A stretch of 64,000 nt of DNA, taken from positions 1-64,000 of the forward strand of contig JAIXYN010000066.1 in the NCBI GenBank assembly GCA_027490195.1. Direction: 5' to 3'. A program made the position numbers and the translations under genes. Shown here in pieces: positions 52,661 to 60,981 of the stretch. Source of the stretch: Verrucomicrobiaceae bacterium. GTDB taxonomy: Bacteria; Verrucomicrobiota; Verrucomicrobiia; Verrucomicrobiales; Verrucomicrobiaceae. The first letter of the stretch is position 1. The number at the start of each line of letters is the position of its first letter. Under the pieces are notes generated by a model, which ran no database searches, was not told where the DNA came from, and saw only the letters and a list, made by a program, of their open reading frames with translations.

Positions 52661-54691
52661 ATGGTTCGCGGTAGTCTCCTCTTCAATTTCCTGCCTGTGA
52701 TTTTCACCTCGCCGTCCGCCTACCCCGCAGCGCTCAGCCATGGCTCATGGCCTGCGTGCACTGTCACCATAAGACCCTTTGGCAGTTCCACCGGGCGGTT
52801 GCGGCTCCTCGCCCTCGCTGCCTGCACCCTGGCACTTGCAGTTGTTTCTTCACACAGCGCAGAGCCGCCCGCCTCCTTCGTCCCCGGCACCGGCTCCCGC
52901 TCGGACGTCAAGCCCTTCTACTTCGCCATCCCCGCGCCACGTGGTCAGATCCTCGACCGCAAAGGCCGACCCCTCGCACAAAACACCACCGTACGCCGTC
53001 TCCAGTTCACCGTCCCCGCAGACAAGCGCAGCACCCTGGAGACCTACACCGCCTGGCTTCAGCAGGAAATCGACGACACCAAGGCCGACCTCCCCGTCGC
53101 ACGTCTGCCCGATGTTGATACCCTCAAACGCCACTACGAATCCCGTCGCGAGCTCCCCATTTCCGTCAGCGATGCCTTCACCCGGGACATTGTCATCGAT
53201 CCCCACAAGCACCCCCACGCCAGCCTCCGCACCGAGTACATCCGCCACTACCCGCACGCCGGCATGGCCGCTCACATCCTCGGCTACATCGCCTCAGACG
53301 GCGCACCGCCCTCCGGTCCCATCCTCCGTAGCGAGCCCCTCTGGCAGCGCACCAAAGGCGCCACCGGCCTCGAAGCCGCCTACAACAAGCAGCTCACCGG
53401 CACGGATGGCACCCTCTGCCTCATGATGGCAGATGCTGGTAGCGTTGCCTATCAGCAGGTCTTCGCCCCGCCCGCCGCCGGGCGCGATGTCGTCACCACG
53501 CTCAATCTCGAAACCCAGCGCCTTGCCGAGACTGCCCTAGCGCATTCAAAGCGCCGCTGCGCCATGGTCATCGTCGATGCCTACACCGGAGACATTCGTG
53601 CCATGGCCAGCCTCCCGCACTATGATCCCAATGCCTTCGCCGGCGGAATCTCCTCCACCGATTTCACCACCCTCACGCAGGACATCGACGGCCCGCTCTT
53701 TGATCGCGCTCTCCTCGGTACCTACCCGCCCGGCTCCATCTTCAAGCCCATCGTCGTCCTCGCTGGACTCCGCGCCGGCACCGTCGCCGCTCAGCAGGAG
53801 TTCGATTGCGGCCCCTCCCTCATGATCGACGGCCGAGAATTCGACAACTGGTCCAAGGACGATCACGGCTTCTTCAACGCACGCGCCGCTCTCATCCGCT
53901 CCTGCAATACCTACTTCTACCAGTCCGCCATCATCACGCGGGACCGCCCCATCCTCTACATGGCACACGAGTTCGGCCTCGGTGTGGCCCCCGTCCTCCC
54001 GCTGAAAGCCGCCACCGGAAATCTCCCGCAAAGCGCCCCGTCCAATCACGACCTCGCCAATCTCTCCATCGGCCAGGGTGTCACCGAGACCTCCCCTTTG
54101 CAGATGGCCATGGTCATGGCCACCTTTGCCAATGGCTCCTGTCGTCCGCGCCCCCGCCTCGTCTCCCACACGCAGTCCCAGACCGGCCAGCTTGGGGACG
54201 TCGCCATCCCATGTCGTGAGGCCCTCATGCCAGTCAGCCAGATGGATCTCGAAACTGTGCGCAGCGGCATGTTTGGCGTCGTCAATCATGCCCGGGGCAC
54301 AGGCAAAGCCGCGCGACTCAAGAAAGTCGCCGTCTTCGGCAAGACCGGCACCGCCCAGTGGGTGCTGCGAGGTGCCAAAGCCAACGTCGTATGGTTCAGC
54401 GGATTTGTTGACACCAATCCGCCCCTCGCCTTCGCCGTCATGGTCGAAGGGAATGCAGGGCAGGGGGGGCTCTCGGGCGGCGGCACCGCAGCCCCCATCA
54501 TCGCCAAAGTCCTTCACGATATCGAAGACCGCCCAGCCGCCCACGACGTCAAATTTCAGCCCGACAACGTCCCCGAAGAAAACGACCCTCTAAACCCCGA
54601 CTACAATCAGCCCCCACCCGGCTACTACGGCGGCCCTCAATACAACGAGCCCCCCGGCATCGGTGGCTTTTTCCAGCGCATCTTCCGGTAA
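52661..54691 (+). CDS. Class B penicillin-binding protein (PBP2/MrdA-like transpeptidase)
   Basis: 676 residues from ATG 52661; the first ~35 are not clearly protein and a later non-ATG start is possible. A hydrophobic segment (L-R-L-L-A-L-A-A-C-T-L-A-L-A-V-V) anchors or exports it. R-G-Q-I-L-D-R-K-G-R-P-L-A begins the dimerisation domain, and G-x-x-G-L-E-x-x-Y-N-x-x-L-T-G the linker. The transpeptidase domain has S-I-F-K with Ser359 as nucleophile, S-C-N at 414-416 and K-T-G at 561-563, all intact. The C-terminus adds a Pro/Tyr/Gly-rich tail. Role: cross-links peptidoglycan during elongation. The next gene, 96 bases on, is a GT51 enzyme with a dead transpeptidase, so the pair may act together. 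Confidence 0.88.
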   Translation: MVRGSLLFNFLPVIFTSPSAYPAALSHGSWPACTVTIRPFGSSTGRLRLLALAACTLALAVVSSHSAEPPASFVPGTGSRSDVKPFYFAIPAPRGQILDRKGRPLAQNTTVRRLQFTVPADKRSTLETYTAWLQQEIDDTKADLPVARLPDVDTLKRHYESRRELPISVSDAFTRDIVIDPHKHPHASLRTEYIRHYPHAGMAAHILGYIASDGAPPSGPILRSEPLWQRTKGATGLEAAYNKQLTGTDGTLCLMMADAGSVAYQQVFAPPAAGRDVVTTLNLETQRLAETALAHSKRRCAMVIVDAYTGDIRAMASLPHYDPNAFAGGISSTDFTTLTQDIDGPLFDRALLGTYPPGSIFKPIVVLAGLRAGTVAAQQEFDCGPSLMIDGREFDNWSKDDHGFFNARAALIRSCNTYFYQSAIITRDRPILYMAHEFGLGVAPVLPLKAATGNLPQSAPSNHDLANLSIGQGVTETSPLQMAMVMATFANGSCRPRPRLVSHTQSQTGQLGDVAIPCREALMPVSQMDLETVRSGMFGVVNHARGTGKAARLKKVAVFGKTGTAQWVLRGAKANVVWFSGFVDTNPPLAFAVMVEGNAGQGGLSGGGTAAPIIAKVLHDIEDRPAAHDVKFQPDNVPEENDPLNPDYNQPPPGYYGGPQYNEPPGIGGFFQRIFR

Positions 54692-54695
54692 CCAA

Positions 54696-54775
54696 TCCTC
54701 CTCTTCCTCCTCCTCCTTTTTTCTCTGAATCCGAGAGTAAGAGGAAGAGTAGGAGGAAGAGGAAGATAAAAAAGC
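54696..54775. repeat. Polypyrimidine-polypurine hairpin between the PBP genes
   Basis: A CT-only arm (about 54697-54720) and a GA-only arm (54741-54765) can pair, with a CTCT/(G)AGAG inner stem around GAATCC. It may fold in the mRNA, attenuate the downstream gene, or form a triplex; no T-run at the right place for a plus-strand terminator. Confidence 0.55.
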
Positions 54776-54787
54776 TCCATTCGCCTC

Positions 54788-56851
54788 ATGCCCGCCCTCC
54801 GCGCCCTCCTCACCTCCCTCCGCGCACGCTACCTCCGCCTCCCGCGCTGGTTCCGTTTCATCGGCGTCACCTGCGCCGTGCTCGCGCTTATCGGCCTCAT
54901 CACCTTCGGCTTCATCTGGCACCACTACTCCACCCATGCCGCCACCTACGACATGGCATCCCTCACGCGCGGCCAGAATGAAACCCTCATCAAAGACGCC
55001 CAAGGCGCGCCCATCGGCAGTGCCAGCGAGATCGAGCGCGAGATCGTCACCCTCAATGACGTCCCCATCACTCTCGTCCAAGCCATCATCGCCACGGAGG
55101 ACGCCCGCTTCTTCTCCCACCCCGGCTACGACATCATCGGCCTCACCCGCGCCGCCGTGAAAAACTTCACCGCCAAAGGCATCCGTCAGGGCGGCAGCAC
55201 CATCACCCAGCAGCTCGCCCGCAATGCCTTTGGCCTCCAAGGCCGTAGCTACGAGCGCAAGATCACCGAGATATTCCTCGCCATGCGCATCGAGCGTGAA
55301 TACACCAAAGAGCAGATCCTCACCCATTACATCAATCGCATCTACCTCGGCACCGGCTGCAGCGGCGTTGGGGCTGCCGCCCGCACCTACTTCCGCAAAG
55401 ACGTCCACGACATCTCGCTCGTCGAATCCGCCACCTTGGCCGGCATCATCAAGGCCCCCGTCGCCTTCTCCCCCATCACCCAGCCCGCCCTCGCCAAACA
55501 AAAGCGCGATCTCACCCTCCAGCGCATGGCAGAGACCGGCAGCATCACCGAAGCCGAAGCCACCGCCGCACGCGCCCAGCCCGTCACCGTGAGCCATGAC
55601 AAAAGCCGCGTCCGCACCGGCTACATGCTCGCCGCCGCGCGCGCCGAATTCCAGCGCCTCGGCCTCAAGCCCGGCACACCTCCCGAGATGACCATGTCCC
55701 TCCGTCTCGACTGGCAGCACAAACTCGACACCCTAGTCCGCAAGCATCTCGACACCCTCGCTCCCAAAGATAAAGACCTCCAGGGTGCCGTCATCGTCCT
55801 GGACAACACCACTGGGGCCATCCTCGCCATGCAGGGTGGGCGTGACTTCACCACCAGCCCCTTCAATCGCGCCCTCGAAGGCATCCGCCCACCCGGCACC
55901 GCCTTTCTTCCCCTCGTTTACGCCGCTGCCCTCACCGCCCAGCCAGACATCACCGATGCCCCCCAGATCGACGGCCCCCTCGACAACAAGCAGGCCATGA
56001 TCGGCGGGCTCACCGGCACCCTTGGAGAATGGGGAGCCGAAGGCGAACCCGTGGCCTACACCGGCACCACCATCACGCCCAAGCAGTCCCTACTGGAAGG
56101 CCGCACCGCCGCCACCGTCCGCCTCGGTTATCAGGTCGGGCTGGAGCCCCTCCGATCCGCCATCACTCGCTGCGGCTTCACCAATCCCCTCCGCACCGAA
56201 GCCGCCTTCACCCTTGGCCAGAGCCCGCTTCGCCTCGTCGAGCTCGCTCGTGCCTTCACCGCCATCGCCAATGACGGTCGCCAGTGCGCCGCCCCGCATC
56301 TCCTCCTCACCCCCATCATCCGCAGCACCGAAGTCTTCACGCCCGCCGCCGTCTCCCATGTGCGCAATACCCTCATCACCGGCATGGAGCGCCCCGAATA
56401 CCGCAAGCCCCTCCTCGCCCACGGCCTCGCCAACAAAAGCATCGCTGGCTACGGCGGCATCACTTACGACCGCACCGACGCCTGGTTCATCGGCTCTGAT
56501 CGCGAGCGCACCTGCCTCGTCTGGATCGGGCATGACAAAGACATCCCCATCAGCGCCAACACTACCGCCTCCACCGCAGCGCTCCCACTATGGGCCGCCG
56601 TCTTCGCCATGGTCACCGAAGGCAAGACCAAAGGCTGGGAAGGCAAAGCACCCGCCTCACAGCTCCTCGCCACACCGCCCCGCGCTCTCTTCGTCGAAGG
56701 CGAAGCCCGCGTCATACCTGTGACGCCAGTGTCCAGCGTCGTCCTCGGCAAAGACCCCTACCAAAGCACCAGCGCCCCCGGTGGCGTACCCGCCGCAATC
56801 CCACTTCCTCAAGACGACTTTGTCCCCAAAGCCATCCCTGTGAAGCAGTAG
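54788..56851 (+). CDS. Class A-type PBP: GT51 glycosyltransferase with degenerate transpeptidase domain
   Basis: 687 residues. One transmembrane helix at ~25-45. The GT51 domain is intact: Glu104 in A-T-E-D-A-R-F-F-S-H-P-G, then Q-G-G-S-T-I-T-Q-Q-L-A-R-N (134-146) and the R-K-x-x-E region with an R-I-Y-L-G-T segment. The transpeptidase domain is recognisable from ~340 (R-P-P-G-T-A-F-L-P; L-V-E-L-A-R-A-F-T-A-I-A-N; D-A-W-F-I-G). All three motifs are lost: S-x-x-K is T-A-F-L (Thr371, Leu374), S-x-N is G-R-T (438-440), and K-T-G is K-S-I (550-552). It should polymerise glycan strands but not cross-link or bind penicillin covalently. The active class B PBP just upstream could supply cross-linking. 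Confidence 0.88.
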   Translation: MPALRALLTSLRARYLRLPRWFRFIGVTCAVLALIGLITFGFIWHHYSTHAATYDMASLTRGQNETLIKDAQGAPIGSASEIEREIVTLNDVPITLVQAIIATEDARFFSHPGYDIIGLTRAAVKNFTAKGIRQGGSTITQQLARNAFGLQGRSYERKITEIFLAMRIEREYTKEQILTHYINRIYLGTGCSGVGAAARTYFRKDVHDISLVESATLAGIIKAPVAFSPITQPALAKQKRDLTLQRMAETGSITEAEATAARAQPVTVSHDKSRVRTGYMLAAARAEFQRLGLKPGTPPEMTMSLRLDWQHKLDTLVRKHLDTLAPKDKDLQGAVIVLDNTTGAILAMQGGRDFTTSPFNRALEGIRPPGTAFLPLVYAAALTAQPDITDAPQIDGPLDNKQAMIGGLTGTLGEWGAEGEPVAYTGTTITPKQSLLEGRTAATVRLGYQVGLEPLRSAITRCGFTNPLRTEAAFTLGQSPLRLVELARAFTAIANDGRQCAAPHLLLTPIIRSTEVFTPAAVSHVRNTLITGMERPEYRKPLLAHGLANKSIAGYGGITYDRTDAWFIGSDRERTCLVWIGHDKDIPISANTTASTAALPLWAAVFAMVTEGKTKGWEGKAPASQLLATPPRALFVEGEARVIPVTPVSSVVLGKDPYQSTSAPGGVPAAIPLPQDDFVPKAIPVKQ

Positions 56852-57160
56852 CCACTCAACCCGAATTCTGAAGTTGGGCGGCATTTTTGAGGTCATTTTT
56901 ATGGGGAGGCGGGTGATCGAGAAGCGACTTCGGCGAGGTTCGTTTTCGCTAATTCAGCACCTTGTCCACCACAGGCTTGTGCTTGTTGGTGCCGCCCCAG
57001 CTTTGGGGGATTTAGAGCACTGGCTGGCATGCCCGTTTGCCCAGGATCGCTCCGCCAAGGAACCAAGCCTACAGTCTGGCCTTCTTAAAATCGCCGACAA
57101 AGACGAAGGATGGAGACCATGGATTGGTGAAGCAAGATCGTTGAAGGACGGCGCCGCGCT
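56852..57160. other. Gene-free stretch between convergent genes
   Basis: 309 bases, no supported gene. On the minus strand, W-G-G-T-N-K-H-K-P-V-V-D-K-V-L-N ending in TAG reads like a decayed protein tail, but it is too short to assign. Confidence 0.35.
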
Positions 57161-59647
57161 TCACTTTTTAGGCTTTTGAAACCAGCCCTTCATTTTACCG
57201 AAGAGACCCTGCTTGGGTTCTGCGGCGGCATTCGGCGGCGGGAGGAGATCGTTGGGTTTGTCTTTACGCTCTGGTAAGGCGCGAGGGACGATTTCTTCGG
57301 GCATGCTGGCGAACTGCTCAGTTTGCTCATAAGTGCTCATGTTGTCGCCAATTTTAGCCTGCTCCAGCATGTGGTCTGCCGAGTCGGAGAGAATACGAGG
57401 CTGCACAAAGATCATCATCTCACGGCGCTCTTTTTTGATGTTGGTGTTGCCAAAGAGGTGCTTGAGAACGGGGATGCGAACGAGAAACGGCAGCCCGCGT
57501 TTGTTGTTGGTGTCACGCTCGGTGATGAGGCCGCCGAGCATGGCGGTGGCTTGATCGGGGATGATCAAGCTGTTGTGCATGCCCTGTTCGGAAATATTGG
57601 GAACTTGGTTGCCGCTGATGGTGGTGAAGCCGGAGACATCATTGTTCTGCTGCTTGAATTCGAGCATGATTTCATTGTCGTTGAAGATGTGCGCCGTGAT
57701 GTCGAGTTGCAGACGCACGGGAATGTACTGGGTGGTGGAGGAGAACCCACCGCCAACCACACCGCTTGTAAAGCTCTGCCCGGCGATGGCAATCTGCTGG
57801 CCGATGTAGATGCTGGCGGGCTGGTGGTTCAGTGCGGTAATGGTCGGCTGCTGCAGGACATGGAAACGTTGCGTGCTTTCAAGCGTCTGGAGGAAGACGT
57901 TGAGGTTCTTGTTAATCTGGCCATAGGCGGTGAGACCACCCAGCGCGGCAGGGCCACCTGCACCGAGAAAGCCCGCGATGTCATTTAGATTGGCGGGATT
58001 GGCAAAGGCAGTGCCCTGAGTGTTGAGCACGCCGCCAACCAGGCCGTTGTCGCCGACTTTTTTGAGCGACTGAATCCAATCGAGACCGAAGTTGAAGTTA
58101 TCGCCGAGCGTGAACTCACCAATGATGGCAGAGAGCAAAATCTGACGCGGACGCACGTCCATTTCATCCGCGAGTTCTTGCAGTGCCTTGATTTGATCGG
58201 GCGGACCGGTGGCGATGAATTTGGAACTGGCGGAATCGGCGATGACGAAGGTGTTGCCGATCAATACACTGATGGGTTTTTTGGTGACTTCCAATGGCGT
58301 GATGCTGCCAGAGCCAAAGGAGTTGCTGGCAGATTGCCCGCCAATGCCCATCCCCGAACTGCCACCGAATCCAGAGCTGGACCCGGAACTGCTGCCGAAG
58401 GAGTTGTTGGTGGGCGAGGTTGGAGTGTTGGTTGTGTTCTGCTGGGGAAGGCCGCTTGCTGCGGTGTTTTGCGAAGTTCGCTGCAACGCCTTTTCGGCGA
58501 GGTTGAGAAAGACAGTGAGGTCGAGGTACTTGAGCCGGCGTGAATAGTAACGAGAGGAGGGAGATTCCGCATCCAGGTCAGTGATGAAGTTGTCGATGCG
58601 CCGCATGTCCACAGGGCGAGCGACGATGATGAGGCTGTTGGTTCGTTCGATGGCCTCGATGACTGGCTTGAAGGCCTCGGGGGTGGCCCCGGCTCCACTG
58701 CCCATGGTGACGGAGACTGGTGCGGCTGGAGCAGATCCTGGAGCGGTCGGTGGCCTGGCCGTGCCGCCGGTTTTTGGTGTGGCAGAACGATTGCTGGAAC
58801 CATCGCCAAGGCCGAGCAGGCTATTGAGCTGCTCCACCACTTTCGCAGCATCCGCACGCTCAAGCCGAACTGTTTTGTGGATGGTTTCCATGGGGGGGGA
58901 ATCCACCTGCTGGGCCAGCTCCAGGTAAGCGCGGATGGTCTGAGACGCCTCAGTGATGATCAATGACTGGCCGTTGGCCACGGCTAGGATTTTTCCATAC
59001 GCATGCAGGGGGATGAGCTGCTGAAAGGCGGTGGATGCCTCCTCCGCCTGGAGGTAGTTGAGTTGAATGACATGAGATACCACCTGATCGTTTGTCGGCA
59101 GATCTTCAGCTCGCAGGACGAGCGGCACGCCTTGGGTGGAAGGATTGGTGCCCTGTTCGGCAGCGATGAGTTTGAACAGATTTTCCCCGCTGGGCACCAG
59201 CACGAACCCGTGCATCAGCAGGCCTTTTTCGATGATGGTGCGGTATTCTTCGTCGCTGAACTCACCCGGGACTTCAATGGTGACAGTAGCGTTTTCCAGA
59301 CCACGATCTTTGAGAACGCGGCGTCCCGTCACTCGAAAATACTCTCCAATCACCTCTGAGAGCGGTGTGGCGGTGAAACCGATGATATTTTTGCCTGAGG
59401 AGGGTTGAGGCGCGGCAGTTGACGTAGGGGGGGGGCTGGCAGGTGGAGGCAGTGGCGCGGGAGCGGGAGCGCGTCCTGATGAAGGCACGTTGAACTGGGG
59501 GGGCGCTGGTAAGGAAGGATTTACTGGCGCAGTCAATTGAGGGCGGTTTCGGGGAGGTGGTACAGGGGCGATCTGCGCCGCCAGGAATTCCGGAATCAGG
59601 CAGAGTGAGGCAGAAAAAAGCAGAGCCAATTTGCAGAACAGGTTCAT
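57161..59647 (-). CDS. gspD: Type II secretion secretin (GspD-like)
   Basis: 828 residues from ATG 59647, with a signal peptide at 1-24. A Pro-rich linker (25-85) leads to N0/N1-type domains (I-I-G-F-T-A-T-P-L-S-E-V-I-G near 92), repeated N domains (V-I-Q-L-N-Y-L-Q-A-E-E-A; T-V-R-L-E-R-A-D-A-A-K-V-V), and a Ser/Gly-rich insert. The secretin barrel starts near 500 and contains V-L-Q-Q-P-T-I-T-A-L-N and the P-x-L-x-x-L-F-G-x-T segment near 740. It forms the outer-membrane pore for folded exoproteins. Last gene of the minus-strand gsp cluster; 21 bases separate it from the previous gene. The C-terminal tail is basic. Confidence 0.88.
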   Translation of the reverse strand: MNLFCKLALLFSASLCLIPEFLAAQIAPVPPPRNRPQLTAPVNPSLPAPPQFNVPSSGRAPAPAPLPPPASPPPTSTAAPQPSSGKNIIGFTATPLSEVIGEYFRVTGRRVLKDRGLENATVTIEVPGEFSDEEYRTIIEKGLLMHGFVLVPSGENLFKLIAAEQGTNPSTQGVPLVLRAEDLPTNDQVVSHVIQLNYLQAEEASTAFQQLIPLHAYGKILAVANGQSLIITEASQTIRAYLELAQQVDSPPMETIHKTVRLERADAAKVVEQLNSLLGLGDGSSNRSATPKTGGTARPPTAPGSAPAAPVSVTMGSGAGATPEAFKPVIEAIERTNSLIIVARPVDMRRIDNFITDLDAESPSSRYYSRRLKYLDLTVFLNLAEKALQRTSQNTAASGLPQQNTTNTPTSPTNNSFGSSSGSSSGFGGSSGMGIGGQSASNSFGSGSITPLEVTKKPISVLIGNTFVIADSASSKFIATGPPDQIKALQELADEMDVRPRQILLSAIIGEFTLGDNFNFGLDWIQSLKKVGDNGLVGGVLNTQGTAFANPANLNDIAGFLGAGGPAALGGLTAYGQINKNLNVFLQTLESTQRFHVLQQPTITALNHQPASIYIGQQIAIAGQSFTSGVVGGGFSSTTQYIPVRLQLDITAHIFNDNEIMLEFKQQNNDVSGFTTISGNQVPNISEQGMHNSLIIPDQATAMLGGLITERDTNNKRGLPFLVRIPVLKHLFGNTNIKKERREMMIFVQPRILSDSADHMLEQAKIGDNMSTYEQTEQFASMPEEIVPRALPERKDKPNDLLPPPNAAAEPKQGLFGKMKGWFQKPKK

Positions 59648-59668
59648 GGGGGAAGCGGGTGCAGAAGA

Positions 59669-60430
59669 TTACTGAGAAATGACTGGGGAGTTGAGAGACG
59701 GGCCAACCATTCTGCGGCGTACTGGCACTGGGGGAGCGCCTTGCTCATTAGCCAATGGCGACACAGGCGGTGAGGAGGGAGAAGGGTTTACCGAATTGAG
59801 TGTGCCTGAAGTAGGAACCAAGCTTGGCCTGCCTGGATTGTAAGGAGCAGCCTGTGAGTGGGGCTGTGAAGAACCATGCGCGGTGGCCGATACGGCGGTC
59901 GGTGCGGTGGCCTTGCCCGGCTGAGAGGGGTTTTGTGGCAAAGGAATTTGCAACGGTGCACCAAGCTGCTGGCGGGACTGCTGCATTTGAGGGGCCTTGG
60001 ACATTTCGGCTGCAGCCATTTGTTTGACGTAACTGTCGTTGTAGCGGATGGTGGCCGTCTCGGTGCCAAGGGTGACTTCGGCCACCACGTCCTTGCGACT
60101 GGAGCCCAATTTGACGCTGCTGAGTTTCATGCCATTGGCAGCGGGCTGTCCCTGTTTGAGGCTGATGCGTTCGTTGGTTTTCGTATTGACGATGATGATC
60201 GTGGGATCTTTGGAGTCGCCAAAGTAGGTGCCGATGGTGAGATCCAATGCGAAGGAGATTTGATCCACGACGGGAGCCACTGTTTTCAAGGTGAATGGAT
60301 TCTTGTTCCAGCCAGCCTCGTAGCGTTGCACGTCATGTGGGACGGGCGGCTGGAAGCTCATTGCTTCCTGCTGCGCGTATGCCAGTCCTGCCATCAGGAA
60401 CAGGAGGATTGGAAGGCCTCCATATTTCAT
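59669..60430 (-). CDS. Periplasmic GspC/PilP-like protein
   Basis: 253 residues with a signal peptide (I-L-L-F-L-M-A-G-L-A-Y-A). A homology-region-like domain spans ~40-130: W-N-K-N-P-F-T-L-K, then the Y-F-G-D-S-K-D-P-T-I-I-I-V-N-T-K-T segment and G-Q-P-A-A-N-G-M-K-L, as in GspC HR and PilP domains that bind the secretin N0 domain. The rest is Pro/Ser/Gln-rich and disordered. It sits between the GspM-like and GspD genes, with a 4-base ATGA overlap upstream. A diverged paralogue lies at 2759-3307. Symbol withheld because GspC normally has a transmembrane helix rather than a signal peptide. Confidence 0.65.
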   Translation of the reverse strand: MKYGGLPILLFLMAGLAYAQQEAMSFQPPVPHDVQRYEAGWNKNPFTLKTVAPVVDQISFALDLTIGTYFGDSKDPTIIIVNTKTNERISLKQGQPAANGMKLSSVKLGSSRKDVVAEVTLGTETATIRYNDSYVKQMAAAEMSKAPQMQQSRQQLGAPLQIPLPQNPSQPGKATAPTAVSATAHGSSQPHSQAAPYNPGRPSLVPTSGTLNSVNPSPSSPPVSPLANEQGAPPVPVRRRMVGPSLNSPVISQ

Positions 60431-60981
60431 GAGCCAGCAGCCTCCGGGGATGGCTCCTGCGCCACGGCGGGTGCATGAAGCTGGCTGATGTGGATCATGG
60501 TAACGACGTCTGCCGGATTGGCGGCATCAGGCGTCATTTTCAAATAGGAGACCACCCTGAAAGCTGCGGGAGCCAGCAGACCATGCATCCAGCGGAAGAC
60601 GGATGCCATTGGCCCTCGAACGGTCAGCGTCACTCCCACTTCGCGGTAATAGGCTGCGGTCACTGGCTCATGCAGTTGTTGCTTCTGAACCGTCAATCCC
60701 TGAGCGGTGGCAGATTTCAGCAGCATTTCCAGCAGTTCTTCACTGGCAAGGTTTTCGCTGGTCATTGCTGGCTGCGCAGATTGCAGCCAGTCGAGGCGCT
60801 GCTTCCACATTTCCGCCTCGGTCAACATCGCCCGCCCCTCCATCTGCTGCAGTTCGAGCGTTTGTTGACGCCGCTCAATCGCACGCTGCTGCCGCAACAG
60901 ATACTGCGAGAGGACCACACCCATGCACAGGGCAGTCAGAACGCCAAGAATCATGATCAGCCTGAGTTCACTGGCCTTCAT
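60427..60981 (-). CDS. GspM/PilO-like T2SS protein
   Basis: ATG 60981 gives 184 residues. One N-terminal transmembrane helix (L-I-M-I-L-G-V-L-T-A-L-C-M-G-V-V-L) is followed by a Gln/Arg/Glu-rich coiled coil (~28-70), then a ferredoxin-like fold ending I-S-Q-L-H-A-P-A-V, the plan of GspM/PilO. It should pair with the GspL-like protein in the inner-membrane platform. It overlaps the GspL-like gene by 14 bases and the following gene by 4. Confidence 0.75.
   Translation of the reverse strand: MKASELRLIMILGVLTALCMGVVLSQYLLRQQRAIERRQQTLELQQMEGRAMLTEAEMWKQRLDWLQSAQPAMTSENLASEELLEMLLKSATAQGLTVQKQQLHEPVTAAYYREVGVTLTVRGPMASVFRWMHGLLAPAAFRVVSYLKMTPDAANPADVVTMIHISQLHAPAVAQEPSPEAAGS

Noticed and set aside
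53546-55720. Long minus-strand frames opposite the two PBP genes
   Set aside because: Gly/Asp/Glu-rich mirror products of GC-rich coding DNA; both plus-strand genes have clear catalytic domains.
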